From Lentzea jiangxiensis (GTDB lineage Bacteria; Actinomycetota; Actinomycetes; Mycobacteriales; Pseudonocardiaceae): 64,000 bases of DNA. This document shows positions 26,622 through 36,074 of this stretch, piece after piece. A program made the position numbers and the translations under genes. Under the pieces are notes generated by a model. It was given only the letters and a program-made list of their open reading frames with translations, was not told the DNA's origin and did not search any database. The stretch's first letter is position 1. Each line of letters begins with the position of its first letter. The stretch spans positions 310,001 through 374,000 of the forward strand of contig NZ_FNIX01000001.1 of the NCBI RefSeq assembly GCF_900104175.1, in the 5' to 3' direction.

Positions 26622-29600
26622 TGGGCTGGAACAACCCGCCGGTCCGCTGGAAGGACCTCGAACGAGCCCTCTCCGGCACACCGGCCGACCAGAGACCCGA
26701 TGGCGGCGACGGTCCCGCGTGGTCGCGCCGCCGCGACCGCTACACCGCCCCGCCGGGGTTCGAGCTGCGCGTCGACGAGCTCGCGGTCACCCGCAAGCGC
26801 GTGCCGTACGCGGAGCTGCACTGCCACAGCAACTTCAGCTGGCTCGACGGCGCGAGCCACCCCGAGGAGCTCGTCGAGGAGGCGCAACGGCTCAAGCTCG
26901 ACGCGATCGCGATCACCGACCACGACGGCATGTACGGCGTGGTGCGGTTCGCCGAGGCAGCCAAGGAACTCGGCATGCACACGGTGTTCGGCGCCGAGCT
27001 GAGCATCGGCCTGAGCAGGCCCGCCAACGGCGAACCGGACCCCGGGGGCGACCACCTGCTCCTCTTGGCGCGCAAGCAGGACGGCTACCACGCGTTGTGC
27101 CGCACGCTCACGACCGGTCACCTCGACGACGGCGCGGAGAAGGGCAAGCCCGTCTACGACCTCGACCAGATCGTCGCCGACACCAGGGACGAGGTCGTCG
27201 TGCTGACGGGGTGCCGCAAGGGAACCGTGCGCAGGGCGTTGGCCAGGGAGGGTCCGGAGGCGGCGTTCGAGGAGATCGTCAAGCTCACCGACATGTTCGG
27301 CAAGGGCCGCGTCCACGTCGAGCTGACCGACCACGGCCTGCCCGAGGACAGCAGGCGCAACGACATCCTCAACGCGATGGCGCAGAAGCTGTCACTTCCT
27401 GTCGTGGCAACGAATGCGGCGCACTACGCGACTCCGGGCCGTGGCAGGCTCGCGGCCGCGATGGCTGCCGTGCGCGCACGAAGCAGCCTCGACGAGATGG
27501 CCGGTTGGCTGCCGCCGTCGCCCGCCGCGTTCCTGCGCAGCGGTGAGGAGATGTGGCACCGGTTCCGCCGTTTTCCCGGCGCGGTGCACAACGCGGCGTT
27601 GCTCGGCATGCAGCTGGCGTTCGACCTGCGGCTGGTCGCGCCGAAGCTGCCGCCGTTCGACGTGCCGGACGGGCACACCGAGATCAGCTGGCTGCGTCAG
27701 CTCACCTACGAGGGCGCACGGCGCAGGTACCCCGACGGGGACGAGAAGGCGTACCGGCAGATCGAGCACGAGCTGAGGATCATCGAGCAGCTCGGCTTCC
27801 CCGGCTATTTCCTCGTCGTGCACGACATCGTGGAGTTCTGCAAGCGCAACGACATCCTCTGCCAGGGCAGGGGCAGCGCCGCGAACTCCGCGGTGTGCTT
27901 CGCGCTCGGCATCACCAACGTCGACGCCGTCCGCTTCGACCTGCTCTTCGAACGCTTCCTCGCGCCCGCCCGCGACGGCCCTCCCGACATCGACGTCGAC
28001 ATCGAGTCCGACCGCCGCGAAGAGGTCATCCAGCACGTCTACCTCAGGTACGGCCGCCGGCACGCGGCGCAGGTCGCGAACGTCATCACCTACCGCGCCC
28101 GCTCCGCCGTGCGCGACATGGCCCGCGCGCTCGGCCACTCGCCGGGCCGGCAGGACGCGTGGAGCAAGCAGATCGACCGGTGGGGCCCGCTCGGCGCCAC
28201 GACGGACGACTGCGACATCCCGCGCGACGTGCTGGAGCTGTCCGCGCAGCTGGAGAACTTCCCGCGCCACCTCGGCATCCACTCCGGAGGCATGGTGATC
28301 TGCGACCGCGCCGTCAGCGAGGTGTGCCCGGTCGAGAAGGCGCGCAAGGACCAGCGGACGGTCCTGCAGTGGGACAAGGACGACTGCGCGTCCATCGGCC
28401 TGGTGAAGTTCGACCTCCTCGGCCTCGGCATGCTCTCCGCGCTGCACTACGCCATCGACCTGGTCCGCGACCACGAGGGTGTCGAGGTGGACATGGGCCG
28501 CATCGACCTCAACGACCGGCGCGTCTACGAGATGCTGCAGAAAGCGGACTCGGTCGGCGTCTTCCAGGTGGAGAGCCGGGCGCAGATGGCGACGCTGCCG
28601 CGCCTGAAACCGCGGGAGTTCTACGACCTGGTCGTCGAGGTCGCGCTGATCAGGCCCGGCCCGATCCAGGGCGGTTCGGTGCACCCGTACATCCGGCGCC
28701 GCAACAGGCAGGAGGAGTGGGACTACGACCATCCCTTGCTGGAGAACGCGCTGAAGAAGACCTACGGCGTGCCGTTGTTCCAGGAACAGCTCATGCAGAT
28801 CGCGGTCGACGTCGGCGGCTTCACCGCCGCCGAGGCCGACGAGCTGCGCCGGGCGATGGGCGCCAAGCGGTCGACCGCCCGCATGGAGCGCCTGCGCGAC
28901 CGCTTCTACGAGGGTTGCGCCGCCAGGGGAGTCGACGAGGACCTCGCCGGCCGCATCTACGCGAAGCTCCTGGCGTTCGCCAACTTCGGCTTCCCGGAGT
29001 CGCACGCGCTGTCGTTCGCGCACCTCGTCTTCGTGAGCGCGTGGTTCAAGCTCTACCACCCGGCGGCGTTCTGCGCGGCCCTGCTCCGCGCCCAGCCGAT
29101 GGGCTTCTACTCCCCGCAGTCCCTGGTGATCGACGCCCGCCGCCACGGCGTGACGGTGCACGGCCCGTGCGTCAACCGGTCGCTCCCGTGGGCGGGCCTG
29201 GAACCGTTCGAGGGAGCCAACGCCGTCCGCATCGGCCTGTCCGCCGTGCGCGGCATCGGCGACGCGGACGCCGGGAAGATCGTCGCCGCCCGGCCGTTCC
29301 GCGACATGGAGGACTTCGGCACCCGCGTGCAGCTCACCGCGACCCAGGTCGAAGCCCTCGCCACCGCGGGCGCCTTCGCGTGCTTCGGCCTGGAACGCCG
29401 CGAAGCCCTCTGGGCGGCCGGCGCCGTGGCCGCGATCCGCCCGGACCGCCTGCCCGGCACGACGGTCGGCGTCGACGCCCCCGCACTGCCCGGCATGGAC
29501 GACGTCGAACTGGCCGTCGCGGACGTCTGGGCCACGGGCCTGTCCCCGGACAGCTTCCCGACCCAGTTCGTCCGCTCCACCTTGGACTCGATGGGCGCGC

Positions 29601-29908
29601 TCCCGGTGACCGAGCTGTCGTCCGTGCGGCCGGGAACGCGGGTGCTGATCGGGGGAGCCGTGACCCACCGGCAACGCCCGGCGACCGCGGGCGGCGTCAC
29701 GTTCCTCAACATCGAGGACGAGACGGGCATGGTGAACGTCGTGTGCTCGCCGGGGCTGTGGGCGCGGTACCGGCGGGTGGCGCGCGGCAGCGGCGCGATG
29801 CTCGTGCGGGGCGTCGTGGAGTCGGCCGAGGGGGTGGTCAGCGTGCTGGCGGACCGGTTGCAGCACCTGGACCTGCGGATCCCGTCGAAGTCGCGGGACT
29901 TCCGCTGA
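26621..29908 (+). CDS. dnaE2: error-prone DNA polymerase DnaE2
   Basis: 1095 residues, C-family polymerase used for damage-induced mutagenesis. N-terminal PHP domain (AELHCHSNFSWLDGASHPEELV, AITDHDGMYG), palm with catalytic acids in GPPDIDVDIESDRRE and further on, fingers with YGVPLFQEQLMQIA, then helix-hairpin-helix and an OB-fold near the end (VNVVCSPGLWARYRRVARG). Length is typical of DnaE2 rather than DnaE1. Last gene of the LexA-controlled imuA'-imuB-micro-ORF-dnaE2 set. Confidence 0.97.
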   Translation: MGWNNPPVRWKDLERALSGTPADQRPDGGDGPAWSRRRDRYTAPPGFELRVDELAVTRKRVPYAELHCHSNFSWLDGASHPEELVEEAQRLKLDAIAITDHDGMYGVVRFAEAAKELGMHTVFGAELSIGLSRPANGEPDPGGDHLLLLARKQDGYHALCRTLTTGHLDDGAEKGKPVYDLDQIVADTRDEVVVLTGCRKGTVRRALAREGPEAAFEEIVKLTDMFGKGRVHVELTDHGLPEDSRRNDILNAMAQKLSLPVVATNAAHYATPGRGRLAAAMAAVRARSSLDEMAGWLPPSPAAFLRSGEEMWHRFRRFPGAVHNAALLGMQLAFDLRLVAPKLPPFDVPDGHTEISWLRQLTYEGARRRYPDGDEKAYRQIEHELRIIEQLGFPGYFLVVHDIVEFCKRNDILCQGRGSAANSAVCFALGITNVDAVRFDLLFERFLAPARDGPPDIDVDIESDRREEVIQHVYLRYGRRHAAQVANVITYRARSAVRDMARALGHSPGRQDAWSKQIDRWGPLGATTDDCDIPRDVLELSAQLENFPRHLGIHSGGMVICDRAVSEVCPVEKARKDQRTVLQWDKDDCASIGLVKFDLLGLGMLSALHYAIDLVRDHEGVEVDMGRIDLNDRRVYEMLQKADSVGVFQVESRAQMATLPRLKPREFYDLVVEVALIRPGPIQGGSVHPYIRRRNRQEEWDYDHPLLENALKKTYGVPLFQEQLMQIAVDVGGFTAAEADELRRAMGAKRSTARMERLRDRFYEGCAARGVDEDLAGRIYAKLLAFANFGFPESHALSFAHLVFVSAWFKLYHPAAFCAALLRAQPMGFYSPQSLVIDARRHGVTVHGPCVNRSLPWAGLEPFEGANAVRIGLSAVRGIGDADAGKIVAARPFRDMEDFGTRVQLTATQVEALATAGAFACFGLERREALWAAGAVAAIRPDRLPGTTVGVDAPALPGMDDVELAVADVWATGLSPDSFPTQFVRSTLDSMGALPVTELSSVRPGTRVLIGGAVTHRQRPATAGGVTFLNIEDETGMVNVVCSPGLWARYRRVARGSGAMLVRGVVESAEGVVSVLADRLQHLDLRIPSKSRDFR

Positions 29909-29915
29909 CCCGGTG

Positions 29916-30089
29916 TCACGAGAGCCGGCCGGGCACGCCGCAGGTGCGAGGTAGCTCAGAACAGGCCAGTGCCTGTTGCTGAGTGCCGCTCTCCCCTCCT
30001 TGCGAGAGCAGGAAGCCTGCGGCCAGACCGATGATGAACGAGAGAAGCACCACCTGGATCACCTTCGAGACCTTGCACAAAACGACCAT
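29916..30089 (-). CDS. small membrane protein
   Basis: 57 residues starting at the ATG ending at 30089, with GAGGAG 7 bases upstream. The first half is one membrane helix (SKVIQVVLLSFIIGLAAGFLL) and the rest is short and polar with two cysteines. It runs towards the dnaE2 stop. The good ribosome site supports it; function is unknown. Confidence 0.5.
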   Translation of the reverse strand: MVVLCKVSKVIQVVLLSFIIGLAAGFLLSQGGESGTQQQALACSELPRTCGVPGRLS

Positions 30090-30403
30090 GAGCACGCTCC
30101 TCGGACTGGAATGGACCACTGCGCTTCGGGCAGAACGGCGCGCGATCCAGGATGGCGTGCTGGAGCGGGCATCACCGCGTCAGGCGACGCAGGGTCTCCG
30201 TGTCACCTGACGCACACCGACCAGGGTTGGCGCCGTCCGGTGGACGGCTCGACCGGGTGCCGATCGGGCCGTTGTGCCTGAGGAGGACCGAACATCGATA
30301 ACCGTTCGGCGACGAACAATGACCGTACGTCGGAGTAGCTGGATATTCGGCCTGAAATGAAGCAAGGTGTCTCGCGTTGCTTCGACGTCGTCCGGGGGGA
30401 TGA
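30090..30403. promoter_or_regulatory. intergenic control region of the Crp gene
   Basis: No gene seen. It holds an inverted repeat CCGAAC (30288-30293) and GTTCGG (30304-30309) with 10 bases between, a possible regulator site about 95 bases before the first Crp-type gene. The base composition is lower in G/C than in the flanking genes. Confidence 0.35.
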
Positions 30404-31114
30404 GTGCAAGCTGGTGGTGGATCGACGCCGGGTTCGTTCCGGGCGCGAATAGCGCCGGACGACTGGAAATGGCTCGTCGATCAAGGTGTGACGCGCATCT
30501 ACGGCGCGGGCGAGGCGTTGTTCCGGCATGGTGAACCCGCCGGTCATGTGTTGCTGCTCGTCGAAGGCTGGGTCAAGATCACAATCGTCTCCTCGTCGGG
30601 GTACGAGGCGATTCTCGCGATTCGGGGCAGTGGCGACGTGCTGGGTGAAGTCGCCGTTCTGGACGGTCGAGAACGGTCCGCGAACGTGTGGACGTTCGGG
30701 GAGACCAAGGCGGTCCTGCTCACCGCAGACCGGTTCGTCGCGGCTTTGCACGAACGACCCTCCATCGCGGTAGCGCTGATCGTGCACGTCGCTGACCGCC
30801 TGCGCAGAGCTGACAACCGGCGGCTGGAGCAGGCCGCGCACAGCGCCACCGAACGACTCGCCGCGTTCTTGCTGAGGCTCGCGGGCCAGCACGGCGCTCC
30901 TGCGCCGGATGGTGTGGAAATCGCTGTGCAGCTGTCCCAGCAGGAGATGGCCGGAGCGATCGGCGCGTCGCGTGAGGCTGTCGCGCGAGCGCTGCGAACA
31001 CTTCGCGACCGCGCAGTGGTGATCACCCGTCGCCGCAAATTGGTGGTCACCTCGCCGGCGACGTTGAGTGCAATGGCGTCGAGTGTGCCATTTGACGCAG
31101 AGGAACCGTGCTGA
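30404..31114 (+). CDS. Crp/Fnr-family regulator 1
   Basis: 236 residues. Cyclic-nucleotide-binding beta roll (about 20-125) followed by the dimer helix and a winged helix-turn-helix (VQLSQQEMAGAIGASREAVARALRTL, about 175-200). The phosphate-binding cassette is intact: GEVAVLDGRERSANV with Glu82 and the Arg91-Ser92-Ala93 triplet that contact cNMP in Crp. No Fe-S cysteine cluster of Fnr is seen. The start is GTG at 30404 behind GGGGGG. It is the first gene of a same-strand series to 37404 and probably controls it, a guess from position. Confidence 0.9.
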   Translation: MQAGGGSTPGSFRARIAPDDWKWLVDQGVTRIYGAGEALFRHGEPAGHVLLLVEGWVKITIVSSSGYEAILAIRGSGDVLGEVAVLDGRERSANVWTFGETKAVLLTADRFVAALHERPSIAVALIVHVADRLRRADNRRLEQAAHSATERLAAFLLRLAGQHGAPAPDGVEIAVQLSQQEMAGAIGASREAVARALRTLRDRAVVITRRRKLVVTSPATLSAMASSVPFDAEEPC

Positions 31115-31224
31115 ACGACATCGCGTGAGCTCCTGCTATTGGGCAGCCTTGGGTGTGCAGATCGCAAGTTTCCGAACCGCCTGGAATTTCGTGTGCGTGC
31201 TGCGCGCATTCGGAAAGGGGAGTC

Positions 31225-31935
31225 ATGCGCGATGGGGGAAATTTCGGTACCCGGTTGTCCGAGCGCGAGTTGACCGCCCTGCTCGACAGAGGCCGGCCGG
31301 TCGAGTACCGGTCAGGTGACCACCTCATGCGTCAGGGCGAGGAAGGTGACTGCGTCATCGTCGTCCGCTCGGGAGTCGTCAAGGTCCTGAGCGACGACCG
31401 GGCCGGTGGCACCCGGTTGCTCGCGGTGTGCGGCCCCGGCGAGTTGCTCGGCGAGATGGCTTGCCTGGACGAAGGTGTGCGATCGGCGTCGGTGCTCGCC
31501 CGAGGACCGGTGTCCGGCGTGAAGATCGCGCGCAGCCGGTTCGTCGAGTACCTCGACGACCACCCCGTAGCGGCACGTGAGGTCACCAGGCAGGTCGCGC
31601 GCCGGCTTCGTGCCGCGGAAAACCACGCGAGGGCCATGACGTTGGAGTCCGTGGACGTCCGCGTGTTGCAGGTGTTGGCCGACATGATCGGTTTCTTCGC
31701 CGAGAACGCTGCGCGGACAGGCGCCGACGTGCCGTTGCGCCAGTGCGAGCTCGCGCAACTCGCCGCGGCGTCGGTCGTCGCCACGCACCGGTCGTTGCGG
31801 CGCTTGTGCGAACGGCGCCTCGTCGTGACGCGGTACGGCCGCGTGCGCGTCTACTGCACCAATTGTCTGAATCGTGCGATCCGCTCGAAAACCATCACAG
31901 GATGTGGTGGCTCACCGGAGTGCGTCCCAGGGTGA
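31225..31935 (+). CDS. Crp/Fnr-family regulator 2
   Basis: 236 residues from the ATG at 31225 with AAAGGGGAG just upstream. Like its neighbour it keeps the cNMP cassette (GEMACLDEGVRSASV; Glu77, Arg86, Ser87, Ala88). The DNA-binding domain (CELAQLAAASVVATHRSLRRL, about 174-194) is less canonical, and the C-terminus is unusual: five cysteines in the last 30 residues (YCTNCLNRAIRSKT, then GCGG and ECV), possibly a metal or redox site. Not a close duplicate of regulator 1 outside the sensor domain. Confidence 0.87.
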   Translation: MRDGGNFGTRLSERELTALLDRGRPVEYRSGDHLMRQGEEGDCVIVVRSGVVKVLSDDRAGGTRLLAVCGPGELLGEMACLDEGVRSASVLARGPVSGVKIARSRFVEYLDDHPVAAREVTRQVARRLRAAENHARAMTLESVDVRVLQVLADMIGFFAENAARTGADVPLRQCELAQLAAASVVATHRSLRRLCERRLVVTRYGRVRVYCTNCLNRAIRSKTITGCGGSPECVPG

Positions 31936-31967
31936 CCACCACACCACAGCAGCTTCTGAGGAGTCCC

Positions 31968-32711
31968 GTGACCTCGCTTGCCCTCTCCAAGACAGTGATC
32001 AGCTCCGACGTGGTCGGCTCGTCCGGTGGCAGACGGCGTCAGTCGCACCTCGACGCTGCCCACGACCTGGTGCTCGACAAGGCCTTCGCCGCGGCGTCCA
32101 AGGCAGACCGTGCCATGCGATCGGCGTTTCGCCGGGTGGACGGCGACAGCGCGACGATCGTGATCGACGCCGCGGTCTCCCGCGCCTGGGTCCTCGCCGA
32201 CTTCGTCCTGCGCGAGGTCGTCCTCGCCTTGGGAGAGGTGAACCAGACCGCGGGCGAGGAGTACCGGCTCCGGCTGCGCATGGCGGTCGACTTCGGCGAG
32301 GTCGTCTCCGACCCGCCGCACGTCCAGGGGGACGCCGTGGTGGGGGCGGCCCGGCTCAGGGACGCGGAGGCGCTGCGCGAAGCCATGTCCGGTTCCCCGC
32401 AGGCACAGCTTGGCCTGATCGTCTCCGACCGCTTCCACCGCGAGGTGGTCGTGCACGGAGAACGAGGGCTCGACGCCGACGTGTTCCGCGCGGTCGACGT
32501 CGACGTCAAGACCTATTCCGAGCGCGGATGGGTGTACCTGTCCGGTGTTGCCCCGAAATCCACTCCTGCTGTGAACCCCTTGCCCCACAACCGGTCGGCA
32601 CTGTCCTCTTCAGACCGTCGAGTGGTCAACGCCGAGGTGTTCAACGTTTTCGAGGACAGGGTGTACGCACCTCGTGGAGTGTTCGGAGTGGTGCGTGACC
32701 GCCGCGGCTGA
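31968..32711 (+). CDS. class III nucleotide cyclase-like protein
   Basis: 247 residues from GTG 31968 (GAGGAG upstream). Residues 8-192 follow the class III cyclase pattern: first metal Asp in VISSDVVGSS (Asp14), second acidic loop RVDGDSATIVID (Asp58/Asp60), LRMAVDFGEVV, GDAVVGAARLRDAEAL (Arg129 where the transition-state Arg sits; the usual Asn before it is Gly) and GLIVSDRFHREVV. It could be active or a degenerate sensor. Residues 222-242 (NAEVFNVFEDRVYAPRGVFG) form a short tail that recurs at the N-terminus of the next protein. No membrane segment. Overlaps the next gene by 17 bases. Confidence 0.7.
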   Translation: MTSLALSKTVISSDVVGSSGGRRRQSHLDAAHDLVLDKAFAAASKADRAMRSAFRRVDGDSATIVIDAAVSRAWVLADFVLREVVLALGEVNQTAGEEYRLRLRMAVDFGEVVSDPPHVQGDAVVGAARLRDAEALREAMSGSPQAQLGLIVSDRFHREVVVHGERGLDADVFRAVDVDVKTYSERGWVYLSGVAPKSTPAVNPLPHNRSALSSSDRRVVNAEVFNVFEDRVYAPRGVFGVVRDRRG

Positions 32712-34707
32712 GAACGAAGGCACACCCGGCGAGCACGAGGCCTCGCCCGAGGACGAACGGCTCGCCGCCGGCGTGAAGATCGATGTGCTGAACATGTTCC
32801 ACAAGGGTGTCCACGCACCAGGTGGGGTGTTCGGATCGGTGGACTCCGGAGGGCGCGGCAGGCGCTTCGGCCCCGACACAGGCAAGATCGACTCTCAGGA
32901 CCTGAGGCACGCGCTCGACCACTACGTGGTGCCACCGTGCCAGGCATTCGCGGAGAAGTGGCTGACCGACGACCACGTCGTGATCATCGGCGGCCTGCGC
33001 GGCTCGGGCAAGCGGGCAGCCGCGTTGTCGATGCTCCGCGGCCGCACCGCCGGTCCGCTGATCGCACTCTCACCCGTCATCACTCCGGACGAACTCGCCA
33101 CGCGGACGTACGAACGTGATCACGGCTACCTGGTCGCGGACCAGGTCGACACCGCGAAGGAAGCGGACACGGACTTCAAGTGGGCGGCGGTCCGCGACGC
33201 CGTGAGGGAAGCGGGTGCCTACCTCGTGGTCACCCGCACCGCTGACGCACCGGAGGCATCCGGCTCGGTGAAGCACGTGTTCTGGGAGCACCTCGGTGCG
33301 GAAGTCGTGCTCCGCGCGCACCTCGGTGAGGACTCCGAGGCCCTCCGCGAGCTGGTGGAGCTCCTGCCGGCGGACTGCCCGATGGGCGACCTGGCCGACG
33401 TCGCCGCGCGGGTCAACGCCGGTGAGCCGTTGTGGGAAGCGTTGCGCTACCTGAACGTCGCGTCCGCGCAGAGCGTCCGCGAGTGGTTCGAGCAGCCGCG
33501 CACGCGCCGGGAAGGTCTGGAGATCGCCACGCTGGCGTTCCTGACCGAGCTGAGCGAGCGCGAGTTCGAAGCACGCCTGGCGCTCCTCGAAGCACAACTC
33601 GACGCGTTCCTCCCGCTACCGGAGCAGGAACCCGTTGAGGGCGGCGGCGAGCCCGTCCTCGAGCAGTCCCGTGCCCGCCGGCTCGGGCCGGGCAGCCTGA
33701 TGAAGACCGAGACGGTGATCAGGGAGCAGACCGCGGTTCGGGTACTGGTCTTCAAGGATCCGGGTTACAGGGGTTGCGTGCTCGCCGAGCTGAGCAAGAG
33801 GTTGCCGACCCCGTTCTGGGACGCGATCAAAGCCTGGATCCACCAGCTCGTCGAGGAAGAGGCCCACTTCGACATCGCTCGCGGGCTCGCGCTGCTGGCC
33901 GAGACCGACGCCGTGGAGGTCGAGCAGTCCTACCTCGCACCGTGGTCGCGCGGTGAGCTGGGAGACCAAGGGCGCGACACTGCCGCGATCGTGCTCTGGC
34001 TGATGTGCTTCGACGAGGCCACGGCACCGGTGGCGTTGCGCATCGTGCGCGGCTGGGCGATGTTCGGGTCGAGGGAACAGCGCCTCACGGCCGCGCTCGC
34101 ACTGAGCGGGGAACTGGCGGCGAGGTTTCCGACCGAGGCTGTGCGCAGGCTCTGGAAGCTGCTGGAGCAGGGTTCCGACGCCGACGCCGAGGCCTACGTA
34201 CAGGCGTTCGCGATGCTCTTCGCGACGCTCGTGCACGAGACCAACAACGGTGCGATCGTTCTGGGCCTGCTCGTCCGCGTGCTCGACGACTTCGAGATCA
34301 GGCCACCTCGCCTCCGCAAACGCGAGCTGGTGACGAGAGCGGTCCTCTCGGTGCTCAACGTCCGGGGAGGACCGCACCACCAGCTGGGGATCTGCGAGTT
34401 CATCCGCCGACGGCCGGACCGGCTCGACCTGGTGGCCCGCGTGTGGGCCGCCGTGCTGCGCAGCCGGCCACATCGACGTGACGCGGTGCACGCGTTGCTC
34501 CGTTGCATCGACCCGCTCCAACCCGAACAGACGAGAAGCCTCGGTGAGGCCTTGGCCGATGCCATGCCCGCCGCGGAGCTCGTTCCACTGCGCGAGTCGC
34601 TCGACGTTGTGCGTCAACGGCGCAAGCGGAGCGACCAGGACGCATTGATCGACGTGTTGCTCGAGACGTTGCAGAGCCGAAGGAACACCGAGGGGCCGAC
34701 ACCATGA
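32695..34707 (+). CDS. P-loop NTPase-like protein with helical repeat region
   Basis: 670 residues from GTG 32695 (the same frame could begin at ATG 32674). Residues 28-49 repeat the V-N-x-F-x3-V-x-APxGVFG tail of the cyclase-like protein. A Walker A motif GLRGSGKR (100-107) and a Walker-B-like YLVADQVD (about 145-152) follow, so a STAND- or AAA-like NTPase domain is likely. Residues 230-670 are mostly helical, Leu/Glu/Arg-rich, without membrane segments, compatible with a HEAT/TPR-type scaffold. No effector nuclease motif is visible. The stop overlaps the next gene by ATGA. Confidence 0.6.
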   Translation: MTAAAENEGTPGEHEASPEDERLAAGVKIDVLNMFHKGVHAPGGVFGSVDSGGRGRRFGPDTGKIDSQDLRHALDHYVVPPCQAFAEKWLTDDHVVIIGGLRGSGKRAAALSMLRGRTAGPLIALSPVITPDELATRTYERDHGYLVADQVDTAKEADTDFKWAAVRDAVREAGAYLVVTRTADAPEASGSVKHVFWEHLGAEVVLRAHLGEDSEALRELVELLPADCPMGDLADVAARVNAGEPLWEALRYLNVASAQSVREWFEQPRTRREGLEIATLAFLTELSEREFEARLALLEAQLDAFLPLPEQEPVEGGGEPVLEQSRARRLGPGSLMKTETVIREQTAVRVLVFKDPGYRGCVLAELSKRLPTPFWDAIKAWIHQLVEEEAHFDIARGLALLAETDAVEVEQSYLAPWSRGELGDQGRDTAAIVLWLMCFDEATAPVALRIVRGWAMFGSREQRLTAALALSGELAARFPTEAVRRLWKLLEQGSDADAEAYVQAFAMLFATLVHETNNGAIVLGLLVRVLDDFEIRPPRLRKRELVTRAVLSVLNVRGGPHHQLGICEFIRRRPDRLDLVARVWAAVLRSRPHRRDAVHALLRCIDPLQPEQTRSLGEALADAMPAAELVPLRESLDVVRQRRKRSDQDALIDVLLETLQSRRNTEGPTP

Positions 34708-36074
34708 CCCGTCCATATCCCATCGTCACGCACCGGCCACTGGCGCCCTCGCCGAAGCGAGGTCCCCTCGGACTGGGCAGGAAGTTCCGCGACGCCGACG
34801 AGCTGCCGAAGCCCGCGGCGCACGAGGTGCTCGTCTTCCGCGTCGACGGGGAGTACGTACCCGACTCCGGCAGGCTCGGCCTGCGAGACGACCAGATCAT
34901 CAGGGCGTCGCACGTGAGCCTCGTGGACATGAGCCGCGAAGCTCCGGTGATGGTCTCCGTCACCATCCAAAGCGGTGAGGCGAGCGTCTTCACCGTCCAC
35001 GTCACCTTCACCTGCACGGTGAACGATCCTGTTGTGGTGGTGCGGGACGGCGTCGACGCCGCGACCGTGCTGCACAGCTACCTGATGAGCCACCAGCGGC
35101 TGTTCGAACTCGGGTTGACCCGGAAGATGTCCGACATCAGCACGGTTGTCCGGGACGTCTCCGCCCAGGTACGCGCGTACTTCGAGATTCGGCCGATCAC
35201 CGTGCCGGGAATGACCATCAGGCTGGCCGGCGTGGAGGTGCTGACGCCGCAGGAGCTGGTCGAGTTCCAGGCGACCGTCCGGGACAGGGAGCGCGAACAC
35301 ATGTTGGCGCTCAACCGGCAGGCCCACACCACGCGGCTCGCGTACGAGTCCGAACGCGACGGCCAGAAGCTGGAGGGGGTCCGGCGGCGGCATCTGAACG
35401 AAGTCGAGCTCGAACAGCGCGACCACGATCGGACCGTGCAGGTGGACGACCAGCGCCACCGGCACGATCTGGAAACCGTCGACCGCCTGCACGGCTACCG
35501 CATCAAGGCTGCTGACGAGCGGCACGAACTGGATCTGGAAGGTCAGCGCAGGCAGTTCGGACGCAACCAGTTCGAACGCGATCTCGAGCTCATCAACGGC
35601 GACACCCGCAATGCGTTGCTGTACGCGCTGGCGACCGGATCGCTCGACCAGAAGGAACTGGTGAACGAGCTTCGCGCGGAAGCCGACCGGGAAAGCGCGC
35701 TGCAGGACAGCCGGCAGGCTCGCGACCGCGAGTACGAGCTGCTGATGCAAGACCGTGAACGCGAGTTCCAGCGCCTCCAGCTCGAGGAGGACAGGTACAA
35801 CCGTGACGCGACGCGCGCCGAGCGGTTGCGCCGCGAGACAGCCGACCGCGAGGACGAGCGGCGTCGGTTCGACGCCAACGTCCAGCTCGTGCAGACCCTT
35901 GCGGCACGCGGGTTCCTCGACACCCAGAACCTGCCCGTGGAGAAGATCCTCGCCGACGTGCTCGACATGACTCCGCCCGCCTTGGAGCGGGAGGTCGTCG
36001 CAGGCGACAGGCCGAAGGAGATCGAGGACGAGCGGAGCGTCGCCGACGAGTTGAGGGAAGAGAATGCCGACTGA
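34704..36074 (+). CDS. SPFH/band-7-like protein with long coiled coil
   Basis: 456 residues. Residues about 40-195 match the SPFH (stomatin/flotillin) pattern: VLVFRVDGEYV, VTIQSGEASVFTVHVTFTCTVNDPVVVV, and VRDVSAQVRAYFEIRPIT leading to GVEVLTPQEL. A very charged coiled coil (about 196-410; many R-E-R-E and D-R-E-R-E stretches) follows. There is no N-terminal membrane helix, so membrane attachment probably comes from the DUF4407 partner encoded next, whose start lies 11 bases inside this gene. Confidence 0.72.
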   Translation: MTRPYPIVTHRPLAPSPKRGPLGLGRKFRDADELPKPAAHEVLVFRVDGEYVPDSGRLGLRDDQIIRASHVSLVDMSREAPVMVSVTIQSGEASVFTVHVTFTCTVNDPVVVVRDGVDAATVLHSYLMSHQRLFELGLTRKMSDISTVVRDVSAQVRAYFEIRPITVPGMTIRLAGVEVLTPQELVEFQATVRDREREHMLALNRQAHTTRLAYESERDGQKLEGVRRRHLNEVELEQRDHDRTVQVDDQRHRHDLETVDRLHGYRIKAADERHELDLEGQRRQFGRNQFERDLELINGDTRNALLYALATGSLDQKELVNELRAEADRESALQDSRQARDREYELLMQDREREFQRLQLEEDRYNRDATRAERLRRETADREDERRRFDANVQLVQTLAARGFLDTQNLPVEKILADVLDMTPPALEREVVAGDRPKEIEDERSVADELREENAD

